A stretch of DNA of 64,000 nucleotides from Cephalopachus bancanus (taxonomy: Eukaryota > Chordata > Mammalia > Primates > Tarsiidae), in the NCBI GenBank assembly GCA_027257055.1, contig JAPVLO010000277.1, positions 1,116,001 through 1,180,000 of the forward strand, written 5' to 3'. Positions 22,739 to 35,815 of the stretch are shown in pieces. Below the pieces are notes generated by a model. That model did not search any database and had not been told where the DNA came from. It saw only the letters and a program-made list of their open reading frames with translations. How positions within the stretch are numbered: position 1 is the first letter of the stretch; the number at the start of each line of letters is the position of its first letter. The translations under genes and the position numbers were made by a program.

Positions 22739-23054
22739 GACGGACAGGCAGGAGGAGGGCACCTTGGGAAAGCAGTCTCCAACTCACGGGAGAGACGAAG
22801 CGTGCTCGTGGCGAAGGCTGGCCTCTCCTGTGTCAGCATTGGGGCCCTCCCTGGTCCCCCCACTTTGAAAAGGCACCCGAGGAAACCCAGCACCCACTTC
22901 CCCTGGACAGATCACCAATTCAAGTTTCTTCCCAGCGGTGCTTCGGGAGTCATTCCCAGGCAGTGGAGGCCGGCCCCAGGGGCCCAGAGCTTCCGCCTCT
23001 GCTGTCCTCTGAGTCCCAGGTCCGCGTGGGAATGTGACGGGGGAAGAGGGGCGG

Positions 23055-23237
23055 TTACGCAGTGATGATGTCCCCATGACTGTCGGCCAGGACTAGGCTG
23101 TTCCAAGAGTCCTGCTTGGAGGCGGCCTGTGAAGACTGGCTCCCGGGAGACGTGTAGCCTTGTGGAGAGAGCTTCAGGGCCGAGAGCACCGGGTGGATGG
23201 AGGGCCCGTGGCCAGACATCGCGCTGACGGAGAACGT
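23055..23237 (-). CDS. GATA4: GATA4 exon 7: C-terminal end and stop codon
   Basis: The exon starts after acceptor ctttcag with [23 protein letters not shown], continues [14 protein letters not shown], and ends [20 protein letters not shown] followed by TAA at 23057-23055. That is 60 codons plus stop, the length expected for mammalian GATA4. The central [11 protein letters not shown] segment is more divergent than its flanks, as is usual for this part of the protein. The rest of the exon is 3' UTR. Confidence 0.97.
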   Translation of the reverse strand, partial: TFSVSAMSGHGPSIHPVLSALKLSPQGYTSPGSQSSQAASKQDSWNSLVLADSHGDIITA

Positions 23238-23526
23238 CTGAAAGGCAGAAAGTGTGGGATGACGCCCACGGAGGCCTGGGCTGGGGAGGAGCACTCCGCC
23301 ACACGGAGTCCCCGGGACGGCGCCAGCCCCCAGGAAGGGGCAGGGCAGGGCAGGGGACCAAGGACCAGTCACCACCACCACCTCCGTTCAGCCCCAACCC
23401 TGTGAACTGGATACAGAGGGCCCGGGTGATTCGTCCCAGCAGGCTCAAGGATCCTGCAGTTTTTCCGAAGGCTCTGGCTATGCCATGAGACCTGTTCTCC
23501 AACCCTGTCACCATCACATCTCCACT

Positions 23527-23830
23527 TTCTGGTTTTTTGTTTGTTTGTTTGAGTCGGAGCCTCACTCCGTCGCCCAGGCTGGAGTGCAGTGGCTCGCTCA
23601 CGGCCACCCCAGCGACGACCTGCAGGGCTCCAGTGACCCTTCCGCCTCAGTCTTCCAAGGAGCTGGAACTACAGGCGCGCTACTGCACCCGGCTAATTTA
23701 AAGTAATTCATTGTAGAGACGAGGTCTCACCGAGTTGCCGGGGCTGGTCTCGAACCCGCAGGCTCAGGCGATCCACTCGCCTCGGCCTCCCAAAGTGCTG
23801 GGAAGACAGGCTGAGCCACTGAGCCCGGCC
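23527..23830 (-). mobile_element. Alu in GATA4 intron 6
   Basis: Full reverse dimer. Duplication CACATCTCCACTT at 23515-23527 and about 23831. It lies 290 nt from exon 7. Confidence 0.96.
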
Positions 23831-24139
23831 CACATCTCCACTTCCAAACAGAGACGCCATCCTCCCTGCCCAGATGGAGCGCCTGGCACTCCTGCTTCTG
23901 TGGGACGAGGTTCTCCCAGAGAACGCAACATGCGTTAGGACACGGCCTCTCTCAACTACGTGCAGATAAGAGACCACAGACAGGTAAAGGAAGACTGAGA
24001 TGAAGCGTGGAGCATCTTGATCCCGGGAGAGAAGACTACAGAGGGGAGGGGACAGGGAAGTAGGAACCCAGGGACGTCACCATGTCATACACAAGAGGAC
24101 ACTGGGGCCGATGCCGGGTGTCTTCTGACACACGCAGAG

Positions 24140-24355
24140 CTGGGCCGCGTGAACATGGCATCCTGCCTGTGACCTCCTTGCCAGGCCCCAGCCTGCCCTC
24201 CCTGCCCCTGCAATTTCGAGGCCTTTGCTTATGCCAGTGGGCTCCTCTGCACACCTCCTGTTAAAATCCTTCAAGGCCAAGGTCTGACTCCCCGAATCTA
24301 GGAGACAGGCCTTCCTCGGGAGCCCCCTCCCACTCTTTCTCTGCCAGTTGACCCT
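24140..24355 (+). mobile_element. L2 LINE fragment
   Basis: 'CCTTTGCTTATGCCAGTGGG', 'CACACCTCCTGTTAAAATCC' and 'CAGGCCTTCCTCGGGAGCC' follow the L2 3' end. Confidence 0.6.
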
Positions 24356-24706
24356 CACCTCCCCTCACCCCGACACAAGCGTCTGATTCAGCCTGTGGTG
24401 GCGTGTTCTCTCTCCCCATCCGTCTGTGTACAGCCACGGACTCCCCTTCTCCTGGTCTCCAAAGGTTCTGACACGGAGGAGACGCTGACATCTGAGCATG
24501 CCAGTCGCGTGTCCACGTCCCAAAGCTTGAGACGGTATATGGAAATACAGCCCCATGCCAATGCCCCTCGCCCAGACCAGGGCCCCAAGGACACAAAGTG
24601 GCCAGAAGGCAGGGTTTTCTGGCCCAGGGGCAGCTGGGCACTAGTGTCCTCCAGGGCTGCTGCAGTTTCTGTCCTAGTGCCCTGCCCCCCCACCCTCGGC
24701 GAGTAC

Positions 24707-24849
24707 CTGGGACATGGAGTTGCTGTGCCCGTAGTGAGACGACAGGCCCGGCTCTGTCTTGATGGGGCGCATCTCTTCGCTGCCGCTGCTGCCGGTAGCA
24801 CTGCTGGAAGCGCTGCTGGTGGGAGGAAGGCTCTCGCTGCCCGAAGGAC
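24707..24849 (-). CDS. GATA4: GATA4 exon 6: serine-rich C-terminal linker with SUMO motif
   Basis: 143 nt: two bases completing a glycine codon (GGT across the junction), then 47 codons from PSGSESLPP to HSNSMSQ, ending CAG before a GTACTC donor. The middle is low-complexity Ser/Ala/Thr/Gly and differs most from human GATA4. It is followed by conserved [22 protein letters not shown] fits the psi-K-x-E sumoylation motif reported for GATA4. The junction residue is Gly here, where I recall Ala in human. Confidence 0.95.
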
Positions 24850-25094
24850 CTGGGCAAGACAAAGCCAAGACACTCAGACCAGGCAGCAACAAACGGACGG
24901 CAGCCCTCGGGATGGCCAGGCTAGGTCTGTACGAAGGGCTTTCTCTACCTCGGCTAGGAGAGAAGCGGGGTTCTCGCCGGCGGGGGGCAAAGGCCCGCCA
25001 AATGATGGGCTTGCACCTGCCCTCCCAAACCCTTGAGCCCACTGGGGCTTCAGGATTCAGAACTTTTGGGAGACTTTTAAGATTGACTTTTGTG

Positions 25095-25190
25095 TTTAAT
25101 GGTGTCTCACCAAGCTGGTCTTCAGCTCCTGGTTTCCAGTGAGCCTCCCACCTTGGCCTCCCAGGGTGCTGGGATGACAGGCATGTTCCC
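25095..25190 (-). mobile_element. Alu left-arm fragment
   Basis: 'GTGTCTCACCAAGCTGGTCTTC' to 'GGGATGACAGGCATG'. Confidence 0.8.
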
Positions 25191-25213
25191 CACCCCAAAT
25201 TTTACGTTTCACA

Positions 25214-25506
25214 TTTTTTTTTTTTTTTTTTTGAGTTGGAGTCCCACTCGGTCGCCCAGACTGGAGTGCAGTGGCCGCTCCCGGCCACCGCAGCCTCGAC
25301 CTGCTGGGCTCCGGCGATCCTTCCGCCTCAGCCTTCCGAGTAGCCGGAATTACAGGCATGCGCTCCCACGCCCGGCTGATTTTTTGATTTATTGTAGAGA
25401 TGAGGTCTCGCTGCCCAGGCAGGTCTCGAACCCGTGGGCTCAGGCAGTCCACTCACCTCAGCCTCACAAAGGCGCGGGATTGCAGGCTGAGCCACTGAGC
25501 CCAGCT
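25214..25506 (-). mobile_element. Alu, young
   Basis: Full CpG-rich reverse dimer with an 18-T tail. Duplication CGTTTCACATTTTT / CGTTTCGCATTTTT. Confidence 0.97.
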
Positions 25507-25563
25507 CGTTTCGCATTTTTATTACATCGTTTTCGTTTATGAACAACGTGTGCGTGTGTGTGC

Positions 25564-25845
25564 ATTTTCCAAGTCAGGGTCTCACTCTGTCACCCAGGCT
25601 GGAGTGCAGCGGCACCATCACCGCTCACCACAGCCTTGACTACCTGGGCTCAAGCGACCCCTTCCGCCTCAGCCTCCCGAGTGGCTGGGACTATTATAGG
25701 CACGCACCGCCATGCCCGACTAATTTTTAAATTTTTTGTAAAGACAAAGTCTTGCTGTGTTGCCCAGGCTGGTTTTGAACTGCTGGGCTCAAGCAATCCT
25801 CCCACTCAGCTGTCCAAAGTGCTAAGCCACCACGCCCAGGCTGTG
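25564..25845 (-). mobile_element. Alu, older type
   Basis: Reverse dimer after a short GT run (25548-25561). The right arm has an ATTATAG insertion at 25694. Confidence 0.92.
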
Positions 25846-26454
25846 GCTGAAAATTTTTTTTAACACAAACATGTATATTATAGAACATCTCCAGCGGGGT
25901 GTGGGACAACATCCTACAATTAAATGCATGAATATCCCTACAGTAAAACATGTAACTTTCACACTCAGTGGGATAAAGAGAGACTATAAATAGCCTCATG
26001 TCTGTCAGATCAGGCTTTGCTGCCAATCCGGTTTCCTGGATTTGGAATTCGGAGTCGGGGCTGCACACCTGAACCAAGCACCTGCTCTGAGACTGCTGCG
26101 TGAGAGGAAATGGGTTACCCTGGGCCCGCCGTGCCCTCTGCAGTGGGGAAGCGGCAGGAGATGGAAGACCACAGCTGTGAGACACTGAGCAATCCGGTAG
26201 GAATTATGCCTGCCGGAAGGGCTAAGCGGTGGATGGATCTAGAGAAGCAGAACTCTGACCATGCTCTGGACAGACGAAAGGGGCAGCTTATATGACTTGG
26301 TCACGTCTTGGGTGAGAAGACAAGCTTCCCATCAGATCAGCCGACCGACTTCCTCTGCGACTGTCGCGTTGACCCACCAGATCTTTAACTCGGCAGCAGC
26401 ACTGAGCAGGGAGGGTCCTTGGCAGAGGACTTCGGCAGCCGCCATTCGTCTTCA

Positions 26455-26580
26455 AGTTTTATTTTATTTTAACTTTTCGCAGAGGCAGGCCTGTGTTGCC
26501 CGGGCGGGAATACAGTGGCTCACTGCACTCAACCGCACAATCATAGCTCACTGCAGCCCCAAACGCCTGAGCAGCCCTTG
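26455..26580 (-). mobile_element. Alu fragment (old)
   Basis: 'CGCAGAGGCAGGCCTGTGTTG' to 'ACGCCTGAGCAGCCCTTG'. Mostly right arm, truncated. Confidence 0.75.
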
Positions 26581-26589
26581 TTCTTAATC

Positions 26590-26830
26590 TAGAAATTAAG
26601 AAGGCAGAGTGGCATACGGAACAGAATGTTGACCCCCAAAGCATAAAATCTTGGGTCTTAATGCCCAATCTGCCCATGAACAGCGTATGAACCTGGTTAA
26701 ATCCCTGCCCTCTTCGAGCCCTCAGTTTGCTCATTAGTAAAATGAAGATAATAAATTGGTTTTCATGGGGGTGGGGGCTTGTAAATTTCCTTGCGATAAC
26801 AGGAAGGGGCTTTCTAAAGCACTAAGCACT
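26590..26830 (+). mobile_element. MIR
   Basis: 'AATCTTGGGTCTTAATGCCCA', 'CCCTCAGTTTGCTCATTAGT' and 'AAAGCACTAAGCACTACG' follow the MIR order. Confidence 0.7.
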
Positions 26831-27258
26831 ACGTGATGTTGCACATACCTTGGCTTACAGATCAATCTGTTAGGAACAAGATGAATGGGACCCAATCCCC
26901 CCAGACCCCAATTAGCCAAGAGAATCGAAGGGAACTGAGATTTTTGGGTGGCCACCGCACCAAAGGCGAAGGGACCAAGTCACATTCTGCTTTCCTTCAG
27001 GCCCTCGTCTGGACCAGCTGGACCGCTGAGGCCTCCACCATGACAAAGACCGGGTCACAACTTGAGTCGAGCCTGCTCTGAGAGCTCCCAGCACATTCCA
27101 CGGCAAAGTTCCTTTTTCTGCTGGGTTATTCATTCGGTCCTGAAAAGCCGGGGATGGGGGGAGGGTCTTGTCCTTCCACCTCGGCAGCCTGGCTGGCTTG
27201 CCTAACCCAAAGACACGGTTCACACACTCCGCAGGCTACTGACTTATTCGTGTTCTTA

Positions 27259-27381
<123 letters not shown>

Positions 27382-27917
27382 TCAACATGTACATGTATAC
27401 ATATGGTCTTCTGTTTGCATATAATCTGCCACTGTATTGAAATACACACACATGCACTAAAAGAAGGCGCATCTAAGAGACCCCTCCACAAAGGCTTGGG
27501 GCTGAGACTGGGGGCACAGACCCCTGGAGCTCCTGCTGAGAGAGAAAAATCCATTCTGTTTTTAAAGATGTGCAAGCATCTCTGTTATGTGGTGAGTATC
27601 TTACTACAGCTTGGAGGAGCGGAGAACTAAAGACAGTTCCTGCCCTCCAGAAACTCACAGGTGAGTTAGAAAGACAAAGAGTAGAGATAACGAGAGTCTG
27701 TTAGGTAATGTGAGAAAACAGGGACAAAACACTAAACTTTGTCCTGGTCTGGGGGGTGAAGAGGAGGGAACACGAGGGTAAAGAGGAAGGCTTCACTGTG
27801 GAGGTGATGCCTGAGCTCTCAGAGGTTCTGAGTAGACAGGGACAGGCATTTCAACAGTATGTGCAAAAGTCTTTCCCATCCATACCTGGACACTGTGAAA
27901 ACACAGAGATGCTAGCC

Positions 27918-28203
27918 GGCCGGGCTCGGTGGCTCAGCCTGTAATCCCAGCACTTTGGGAGGCCAAGGCGAGTGCATTGCCTGAGTCCGTGGGTTCGAGA
28001 CCCACGTGGGTTCGAGACCCGGGCAACATCATCTCTACAATAAGTGAAAAACTAGCTGGGCATGATAGTGCGTGTCTGTAATTCCGTCTACTTGGAAGGC
28101 TGAGGTGGAAGGATCACCGGAACCCAGCAGGTTGAGGCTGCAGTGGCTGGGAGCATGCCACTGTACTCTAGTCTGGGCGATGGAGTGAGACACCAACTCA
28201 AAA
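27918..28203 (+). mobile_element. Alu with duplicated B-box segment
   Basis: Forward dimer. The left arm contains 'GTGGGTTCGAGACCC' twice in tandem (about 27989-28003 and 28006-28020). Duplication GAGATGCTAGC on both sides. A GA run (28205-28218) follows. Confidence 0.95.
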
Positions 28204-28857
28204 AGAGAGAGAGAGAGATGCTAGCAATAGTTATACCAGGAAAGTAGGCGCCAGGAGGGACAGCCTGGTGAGCTGGGACATGAAGTCACTACGTAGAACA
28301 GCTCTATACTACCCTGGGTCTGGTGCTGTCTCCATGGGAGGTGGGAACAGCGAGAGATTATGCCGGAGAGACCGCCCCGTGACTGGCTCCTGAGATAAAG
28401 GGGCCCTGGACAACACTGTGACCACATCTGCCTCAAGCAGGAATGCTGGGAGGCATGCCTTGAGCCATCTACAGATGCCTACGCCAGCCCCAGGGAGCAG
28501 GACCACACGTCTCTTTCCTGCAGATTTAGATCTCGTGCCATGCTCACGTCTGGTCTCTTAGCCCTGGTCTATTCCATGCTTGTCTAACCCGGGGATTCAT
28601 GAAGACCACGCCTGCAGACGGGGAAAGAAAAGCAGTAACTGCTTCAGAGACTTGAGCGTGGCATGATTAAGAGAGAAATGCACCCGCATACATGAACTTG
28701 AGCTTGGCTCCTACTCAGCCATGAGTAGATGAGACGGCATTCCCAACCCTGCCCACCATCTGCCCGTGACTCCGCAGCCAGCCACCCGCATCCTTTCCCT
28801 TTATTTTTTTTATTTGAATGTCTTCAAGCCATCCACCCCCTCCCTCGCCTCCGCCCT

Positions 28858-29150
28858 TCTTTTTGTTTGCTTTTTGCGTCGGGATCTCACTGTCACCCAG
28901 GCTGGAGTGCAGTGGCACGATCACAGTTCACTGAAGCCTTGACCTCCTGGGCCCAGGCAATCCTTCCACCTCAGCCTCCTGAGTAGCTGGGACGACAGGT
29001 GCATGCCACCACACCTGTTTAATTTTTTGACATTTTGTAGATACAAGGTCTTGCTATGTTGCCAGGCTGGTCTTGACCTCCTGGGCTCAAGTGTCCCGCC
29101 TCAGCCTCCCAAAGTGCTGGTATTGCAGACATGAACCACCATGCTTGCTA
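28858..29150 (-). mobile_element. Alu, older type
   Basis: Reverse dimer from 'TTTTTGCGTCGGGATCTCAC' to 'ATGAACCACCATGCTTG'. Confidence 0.92.
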
Positions 29151-29159
29151 GGCTTGGTT

Positions 29160-29895
29160 TTCACTTTCCTTAGTGTCGTTTTCCAGACACTATTATGTTT
29201 ACACAATAAAATATATCTAACTTTTCACTTATGGCTTAAGAGTTTTAAAACTTGTTTAAGAAGTTCTGCCATCCCAAGCAATACTTGCCCTCATATTTTC
29301 TTCTACAACTTTTATTGTATTTAACTTGTTTTCTGGTGTTTGCATTGTAGCACTTTTATCGTCTAGTTTTAAAATTTCATTTTATTTCAAAGATGTTTTA
29401 TGTTTACGATCTTTAATTTACCTACGTTTGTTTTTCTCTAAGGTAGGAGATGGAGGTCATGAGTTATTTTTGTTTTCCAGATGAATAGCCAGTTATATCA
29501 ACACGTTCTTTTTTGAGTTGGAGTCTCATTCTGTCACCCAGGCTGCAATGCAGTGGCACACTCGCGGCCACCCCAGCCTCAACCTGCTGGGTCCGGCAAT
29601 CCTTCTGCCTCAGCCTTCCAAGTAGCTGAAACTACAGGCGCACGCTACCACGCCCAGCTAAATTTTTTTGATTTATTGTAGAGACGAGGTCTCGCCAAGT
29701 TCCCCACAGGGTTTGTCTTGAACCCATGGGTTCAGGCCATCCACTCACCTCAGCCTCCCCAAGTGCTGGGATGACAGGCTGAATCACCAAGCCTAGCCAA
29801 TACATTATTTTTAAACAAGCTATCCTTTTACCCACTGAATCGAAGTGCCACCTTTGTTATATATTATGCTATTCCTATAGACTAAACACACATCT
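29160..29895 (-). mobile_element. L1 ORF2/3' fragment, antisense, split by an Alu
   Basis: 'GAAGTTCTGCCATCCCAAGC', 'CAGATGAATAGCCAGTTATA' and, past the Alu, 'CTATCCTTTTACCCACTGAA' are the familiar antisense L1 ORF2 sequence. Confidence 0.8.
29511..29802 (-). mobile_element. Alu nested in L1
   Basis: Complete reverse dimer with a short insertion in the left arm ('CCCCACAGGGTTTGTC'). Confidence 0.94.
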
Positions 29896-30009
29896 ACACA
29901 TACATAGGAATGACAGGAATTAACCTTGTACAATGTTAAAAACAGAAGAGATCGGCAAAGTTAGGATTCCCTTCCGAATCTAAGTATTTCTGTGAAGAAG
30001 GAAAAAATG

Positions 30010-30754
<745 letters not shown>

Positions 30755-30911
30755 TCAGAGGAACAACCTAGCAAACGCTGGGCACCACAGGCAGGAAAGG
30801 TTCTCCCCAAAGTGGAACTGACGTTGGCTCCTGGTGGGGAAGGCGGTGGGGAAGGAGTTATTGGAGCCAAAGGGTATGAAAGACTGGCTTGGGAGTTCAA
30901 GAGAGGAAAGC

Positions 30912-31038
30912 CGGGTTTGGTGACTCAGACTTGGAATCCCAGCACTCTGGGAGGCAGAGGCAGGAAGGTCGCTTGAGGCCTGGAGTCTGAGCCCAGCCCA
31001 GGCAACACAATGCGACTCCGCTCCGAAACAAAATAAAG
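30912..31038 (+). mobile_element. Alu left arm (FLAM-like)
   Basis: 'CCGGGTTTGGTGACTCAGACT' to 'CGAAACAAAATAAAGCC'. Monomeric. Confidence 0.82.
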
Positions 31039-31179
31039 CCAAAAGAAAGAAAAAGCAGCGCCAAGGTTTATGCCCTCTGTTCCTCCCTATCTAGTGCACA
31101 CGAAAGCTAGTTGGTATGGACCAAAATCAAGTCACATTTAAAAAGAGTATGAAGCCGGGAGAGCTCCAAATCTGGGTCC

Positions 31180-31895
<716 letters not shown>

Positions 31896-32199
31896 TCATA
31901 CCCGGCGATCTTGGGAATCGAGACACTGCAGAAATAAAGCCCTTTCTTTGGAAGGAGGGAAGGACGACCTGAGGCCACCCTGGCCTTTCCTCATTCCAAA
32001 CTCAGCCCCCGCGCAGCAGCTCCAGGTGGGAAGCGGACTCCCCGACCCCAGGCACAGCAGGACTCTCGAAGTGACGCCCAGCAGCCTGGCTGGGAGGTGG
32101 AACGCTGAGATTTCAGTCTCGATCTCTCATCTGGAGGCTCCAGCTGTGGGACTCACCCAACGCTGAGGGCCACTCGGACCCTCTTTCTCTCTTTTTTCC

Positions 32200-32575
32200 C
32201 CTTTCAAAAGAAAGATTACGTTTCTCTTTTAATAGAAATATAATAAATATCTACTTTGGGAAAATTAGTAAGTACCGAAGCATGTAAAGAAGATACAGAT
32301 CATCACCAGTGTTTTGTGCATTTTGTCCTATTATATCCTTTGTAGACTTATTTGTTGACATATTCTTGCCTACTTGAGGTCAAGCCGAATAATTCTGAGC
32401 CATTTTTGTTCTGCTTAATACCAAAGCATCTTCCCACATGAGAAACTCTTTACAAACTCATTTAAGCATTGCATCATATTCCATCAGATAAATGTGCCAC
32501 CATTTCACTATTATCATTCAACTATTACTTAGTCTTTATCCAGTTTTGGACTTTTTTGGTAAAGACTGCTTGTTT
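32200..32575 (-). mobile_element. Old L1 fragment, antisense
   Basis: AT-rich, with 'GCATTGCATCATATTCCATC' and 'TGTGCCACCATTTCACTATT', typical of antisense L1 3' sequence. Subfamily uncertain. Confidence 0.5.
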
Positions 32576-32589
32576 TAAATGTCAACCTG

Positions 32590-32888
32590 CCGGGCTTGGT
32601 GGCTCAGCCTGTCATCCCGCGCCTTTGGGAGGCTGAGGTGAGTGGATTGCCTGAGCCCGTGGGTTCGAGACCCGCCTGGGCAGCAAGACCTCATCTCTAC
32701 AATAAAATCAAAAAATCAGCCAGGCGTGGTAGCGCGCGCCCGTAATTCCGGCTACTCGGAAGGCTGAGGCGGAAGGATCGCCGGAGCCCGGCAGGTCGAG
32801 GCTGCGGTGGTCGGCAGCGGCCACTGCACTCCAGCCTGGGCGACAGAGTGAGACTCCAACTCAAAACAAACAAAAAACAAAAAAACAT
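32590..32888 (+). mobile_element. Alu, young
   Basis: CpG-rich forward dimer (GCGCGCGCCCGTAATTCCGG). Duplication AATGTCAACCTG / AACGTCAACCTG. Confidence 0.97.
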
Positions 32889-32953
32889 TAAAACGTCAAC
32901 CTGCGCATTTCTAAAGGCCATGCATCAGGACACGCTTGTAAACGCAGGATTTC

Positions 32954-33066
32954 TGGCCAGGTGTGATGGCTCACTCCTGTCATCCCAGCACTCTGGGAGG
33001 CCGAGGCGAGAGGATAACTTGAGCCCAAGGAGTTCGAGACCAGCGCAGGCAACACAGCGAGACCTC
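32954..33066 (+). mobile_element. Alu left-arm fragment
   Basis: 'GGCCAGGTGTGATGGCTCAC' to 'ACACAGCGAGACCTCGTGA'. No right arm. Confidence 0.85.
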
Positions 33067-34734
33067 GTGATATTCGAATTTTCTGTCCCTAAACACCTCT
33101 CCCTTGGCCTCCAGATCACTCCTGTCCTGCTGCCAGAGATAAGGGTAGATTCCTCTCCAGGGACAGGGGATGCTGATTGGGGCCAGGGGCTGCAAGCTCT
33201 CTGACCCTCAGGATCCAGCCCCGAGGCTCAGGGTCACCCGTTCTGCTAGTTCTGAGGCCCAGCTCCCTGCTCTAAGGGAATGTGGGCCGGAGAAAGGAAG
33301 GTGGGGGGCCCTCCCCCAACTCTGGGTACACAAACAGTCATCTGCACCTGCAAACAGGTAGCTGTGTATCCACACCAAGTAAACAACGTGCAGGTGTGAG
33401 GGGCTGTTTGCTCAGGCCAGGGAGCTGAGCACAGCCGTCACAGGACAGGCTATTTTTATACCTGGGTCACACGACAGCCCTCCACCAAGGTCACTTGCCT
33501 GCAGAGCGGCACATGGCACAGCGACTCCGCCCATGGCCTGCCCCCACCGGGACCACCGTCCCCAACACTCTCATCACCACCTCCGCAGCCGGTGTCCACG
33601 ACCTGTCAGCCCAACCCCTTCCACCCAGGACCTCCCGTGAAGGAACTAGAGCGGCCAGGAGTTCACAGAAGGACCCCAGACCAAGCCAGCTGGCGCCAGG
33701 TGGGGAACACCAGCCACGCTGTCTTTTTGGTGGGTGTTCACGATCAACACTAGATGGCACTGCAGTCCCAAAACTGAACTGAGCGCGCGTTCTGGCCCAA
33801 ACCACGCGTTGAAGATCATCTTTCCAGTTCAAACTGGGTGCGAGCCTCTTGTTCTACTTTTCCTAATTGTGAACAATGTCTTAACATGCTCAGAAGGCGA
33901 CAGAATATTAAAGCGAACTCTTCATCGCCACCCAGCTTCCAACAGTCTGTGGTCAAGCTCATCTATCCCTCGGCCCATTTCCCCCATATCGTATTATTGA
34001 AGAAAGCCTTGGATGTTCTATCATCTTCTTCCTAATTATCTCAGTGTGTGGCACGAACAGGTAAAGATTTGCTCTCTTCTCTTCAAGAGAAGCAAACTGG
34101 CTTCTTTCCTACATCTGGCTCATTTAAACGCCACAGTCAAAAATCTCGCCATCCGTTCCCCTTCTGCGGTGGGGAGATCCCTTTCCTCGTCACAATGATT
34201 GTTTCATATGCAGGGACAGAGTCTTCTTAAAGGACGCAGCAATCCCCCAAGGTCTCTTCTCTGCTGGTTGCCCACCTTCTGCTACCTTGAGAACCCACAC
34301 AAAGGCCTGCCTGGGACACTCTCTCCGGCTTGCCTCAAAGATGGGCGACGCATTCAAGCAACTATTTTGCTGGCCGGGTAAAGTCACTGGAGGCTGGCAA
34401 ATGTGTATTTGTCACCAACACATATTTACTGAGCATTTGCTACTGAATCACCCCAAGAGCTGTCACAGGAGCTGAGAGGGGCCCTTGCTCCAGGAATGCC
34501 AGTGACCACGTTGGGTGAGCTGGGCCTGAAGAGCAACAACCGTGGGTAACAACATCACTCGGTTCGTTTCCGGAGCACACCCTCAACGGAGAGGGGGGCT
34601 GGTGGCAGACACCGCTTGTCTAAGGTCGGAAGCACAGAGGCCCCACCCTCACAGAAGTCCCCCTACGACGGAAGGGACGGGGGCTGCAGCGGCGGCAGAG
34701 GCAAAGGCCATGGTTCCTGCCTGAGACACCAGTC
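33067..34734. other. Intron 2 single-copy DNA
   Basis: No exon recognised. Position 34400-34470 resembles a MIR piece ('CACATATTTACTGAGCATTTG'). Confidence 0.5.
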
Positions 34735-35022
34735 AAGCCGGGCTTGGTGACTCAGCCCGTAATCCCGCGCCTTGGGAGGCGGAGGTGAGTGGATTGCCTG
34801 AGCCTGTGGGTTCGAGACCCACCTGGGAAACTTGGTGAGACCTCATCCCTACAATAAATCAAAAATTAGCCGGACGTGGTAGTGCGCGTCTGTAGTTCCG
34901 GCTACTTGGAAGGCTGAGGCGGAAGGATCGCCGGAGCCCAGCAGGTCGAGGCTGCGGTGGCTGGGAGCGGCCACTGCACTCCAGTCTGGGTGACAGTGAG
35001 ACTCCAACTCAAAAAAAAAAGA
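34735..35022 (+). mobile_element. Alu
   Basis: Forward dimer, 'GCCGGGCTTGGTGACTCAGCC' to an A10 tail. Duplication GACACCAGTCA on both sides. Confidence 0.97.
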
Positions 35023-35125
35023 CACCAGTCAGACAATCCACTGCTCCTCCAAATCTGCAGAAGTTACCATATTTCCTGCCACAAAATCTTGCCATCCAAC
35101 CGGTTCAATGAAATGTTACATACAT

Positions 35126-35283
35126 TTTTTTTTGTCAGAGTCTCACTCTTGTCACCCAGGCTGGAGTGCAGGGGCCCGCTCACAGCCACCGCAGCCTGGA
35201 CCTGCTGGGCTCAGGCGATCCTTCCGCCTCTGCCTTCCAAGGAGCTGAACTACAGATGCACACCACCACGCCCGGCTAGTTAC
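35126..35283 (-). mobile_element. Alu right arm only
   Basis: Inverted right arm from a T8 tail to 'CCACGCCCGGCTAG', flanked by TTACATACATTTT / TTACGTACATTTT. The left arm is absent although the duplication is clear. Confidence 0.93.
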
Positions 35284-35517
35284 GTACATTTTAAAAGGAT
35301 TATTATAAAGACGGTATAACCATAAAGAAAAATGTTTACCCCATAATGTTAAGTGAAAAATGCAGCACATAAAACCATAAACATACACTGTAAAGGCAGC
35401 TAAGACTACCAGGAAGCAATGTTTTTTTAGACTAAGTGAATTGTGTAGACTTAAAAAAAAAAAGCCTACATCATTCTATAATGTCATAACTGCCTCTTTT
35501 TTTAAAAAAATTTGAGG

Positions 35518-35815
35518 GCCAGGCATGGTGGCTCATGCTTGTGATTCCAGCACTTTGGGGAAGCCTAGGTGAGAGGACTGCCTGAGCCCAGAGGTTTGAG
35601 ACCAGCCTGGGCAACTTGGTGAGACCTCATCTCTACGGTACATCAAAAAATTAGCCAGACATGGTGGTGGTGCTCGCCTGTGGTTCCAGTTACTTGGAAG
35701 GCTGAAGCGGAAGAATTGCCTGAGCCCAGCGGGCGGAGACTGCGGTGACCGTGAATGTGCCCCTGCACTCCAGTCTGGGCGACAGAGTGAGACTCCAACT
35801 AAAAAAAAAAAAGAA
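35518..35815 (+). mobile_element. Alu
   Basis: Forward dimer, 'GGCCAGGCATGGTGGCTCATG' to an A-rich tail running into A/G-rich sequence. Confidence 0.94.

Larger units (their letters stand above)
21470..23054 (-). other. GATA4: GATA4 3' untranslated region
   Basis: About 1.58 kb between the GATA4 stop and a canonical poly(A) signal, with no recognisable interspersed repeat. This fits the roughly 1.5 kb 3' UTR known for GATA4. It contains a GC-rich hexanucleotide run at 22708-22738. The 3' boundary is inferred from the AATAAA position, so the exact cleavage site is uncertain. Several 100-200 codon frames in both directions here are GC-rich artefacts. Confidence 0.85.
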
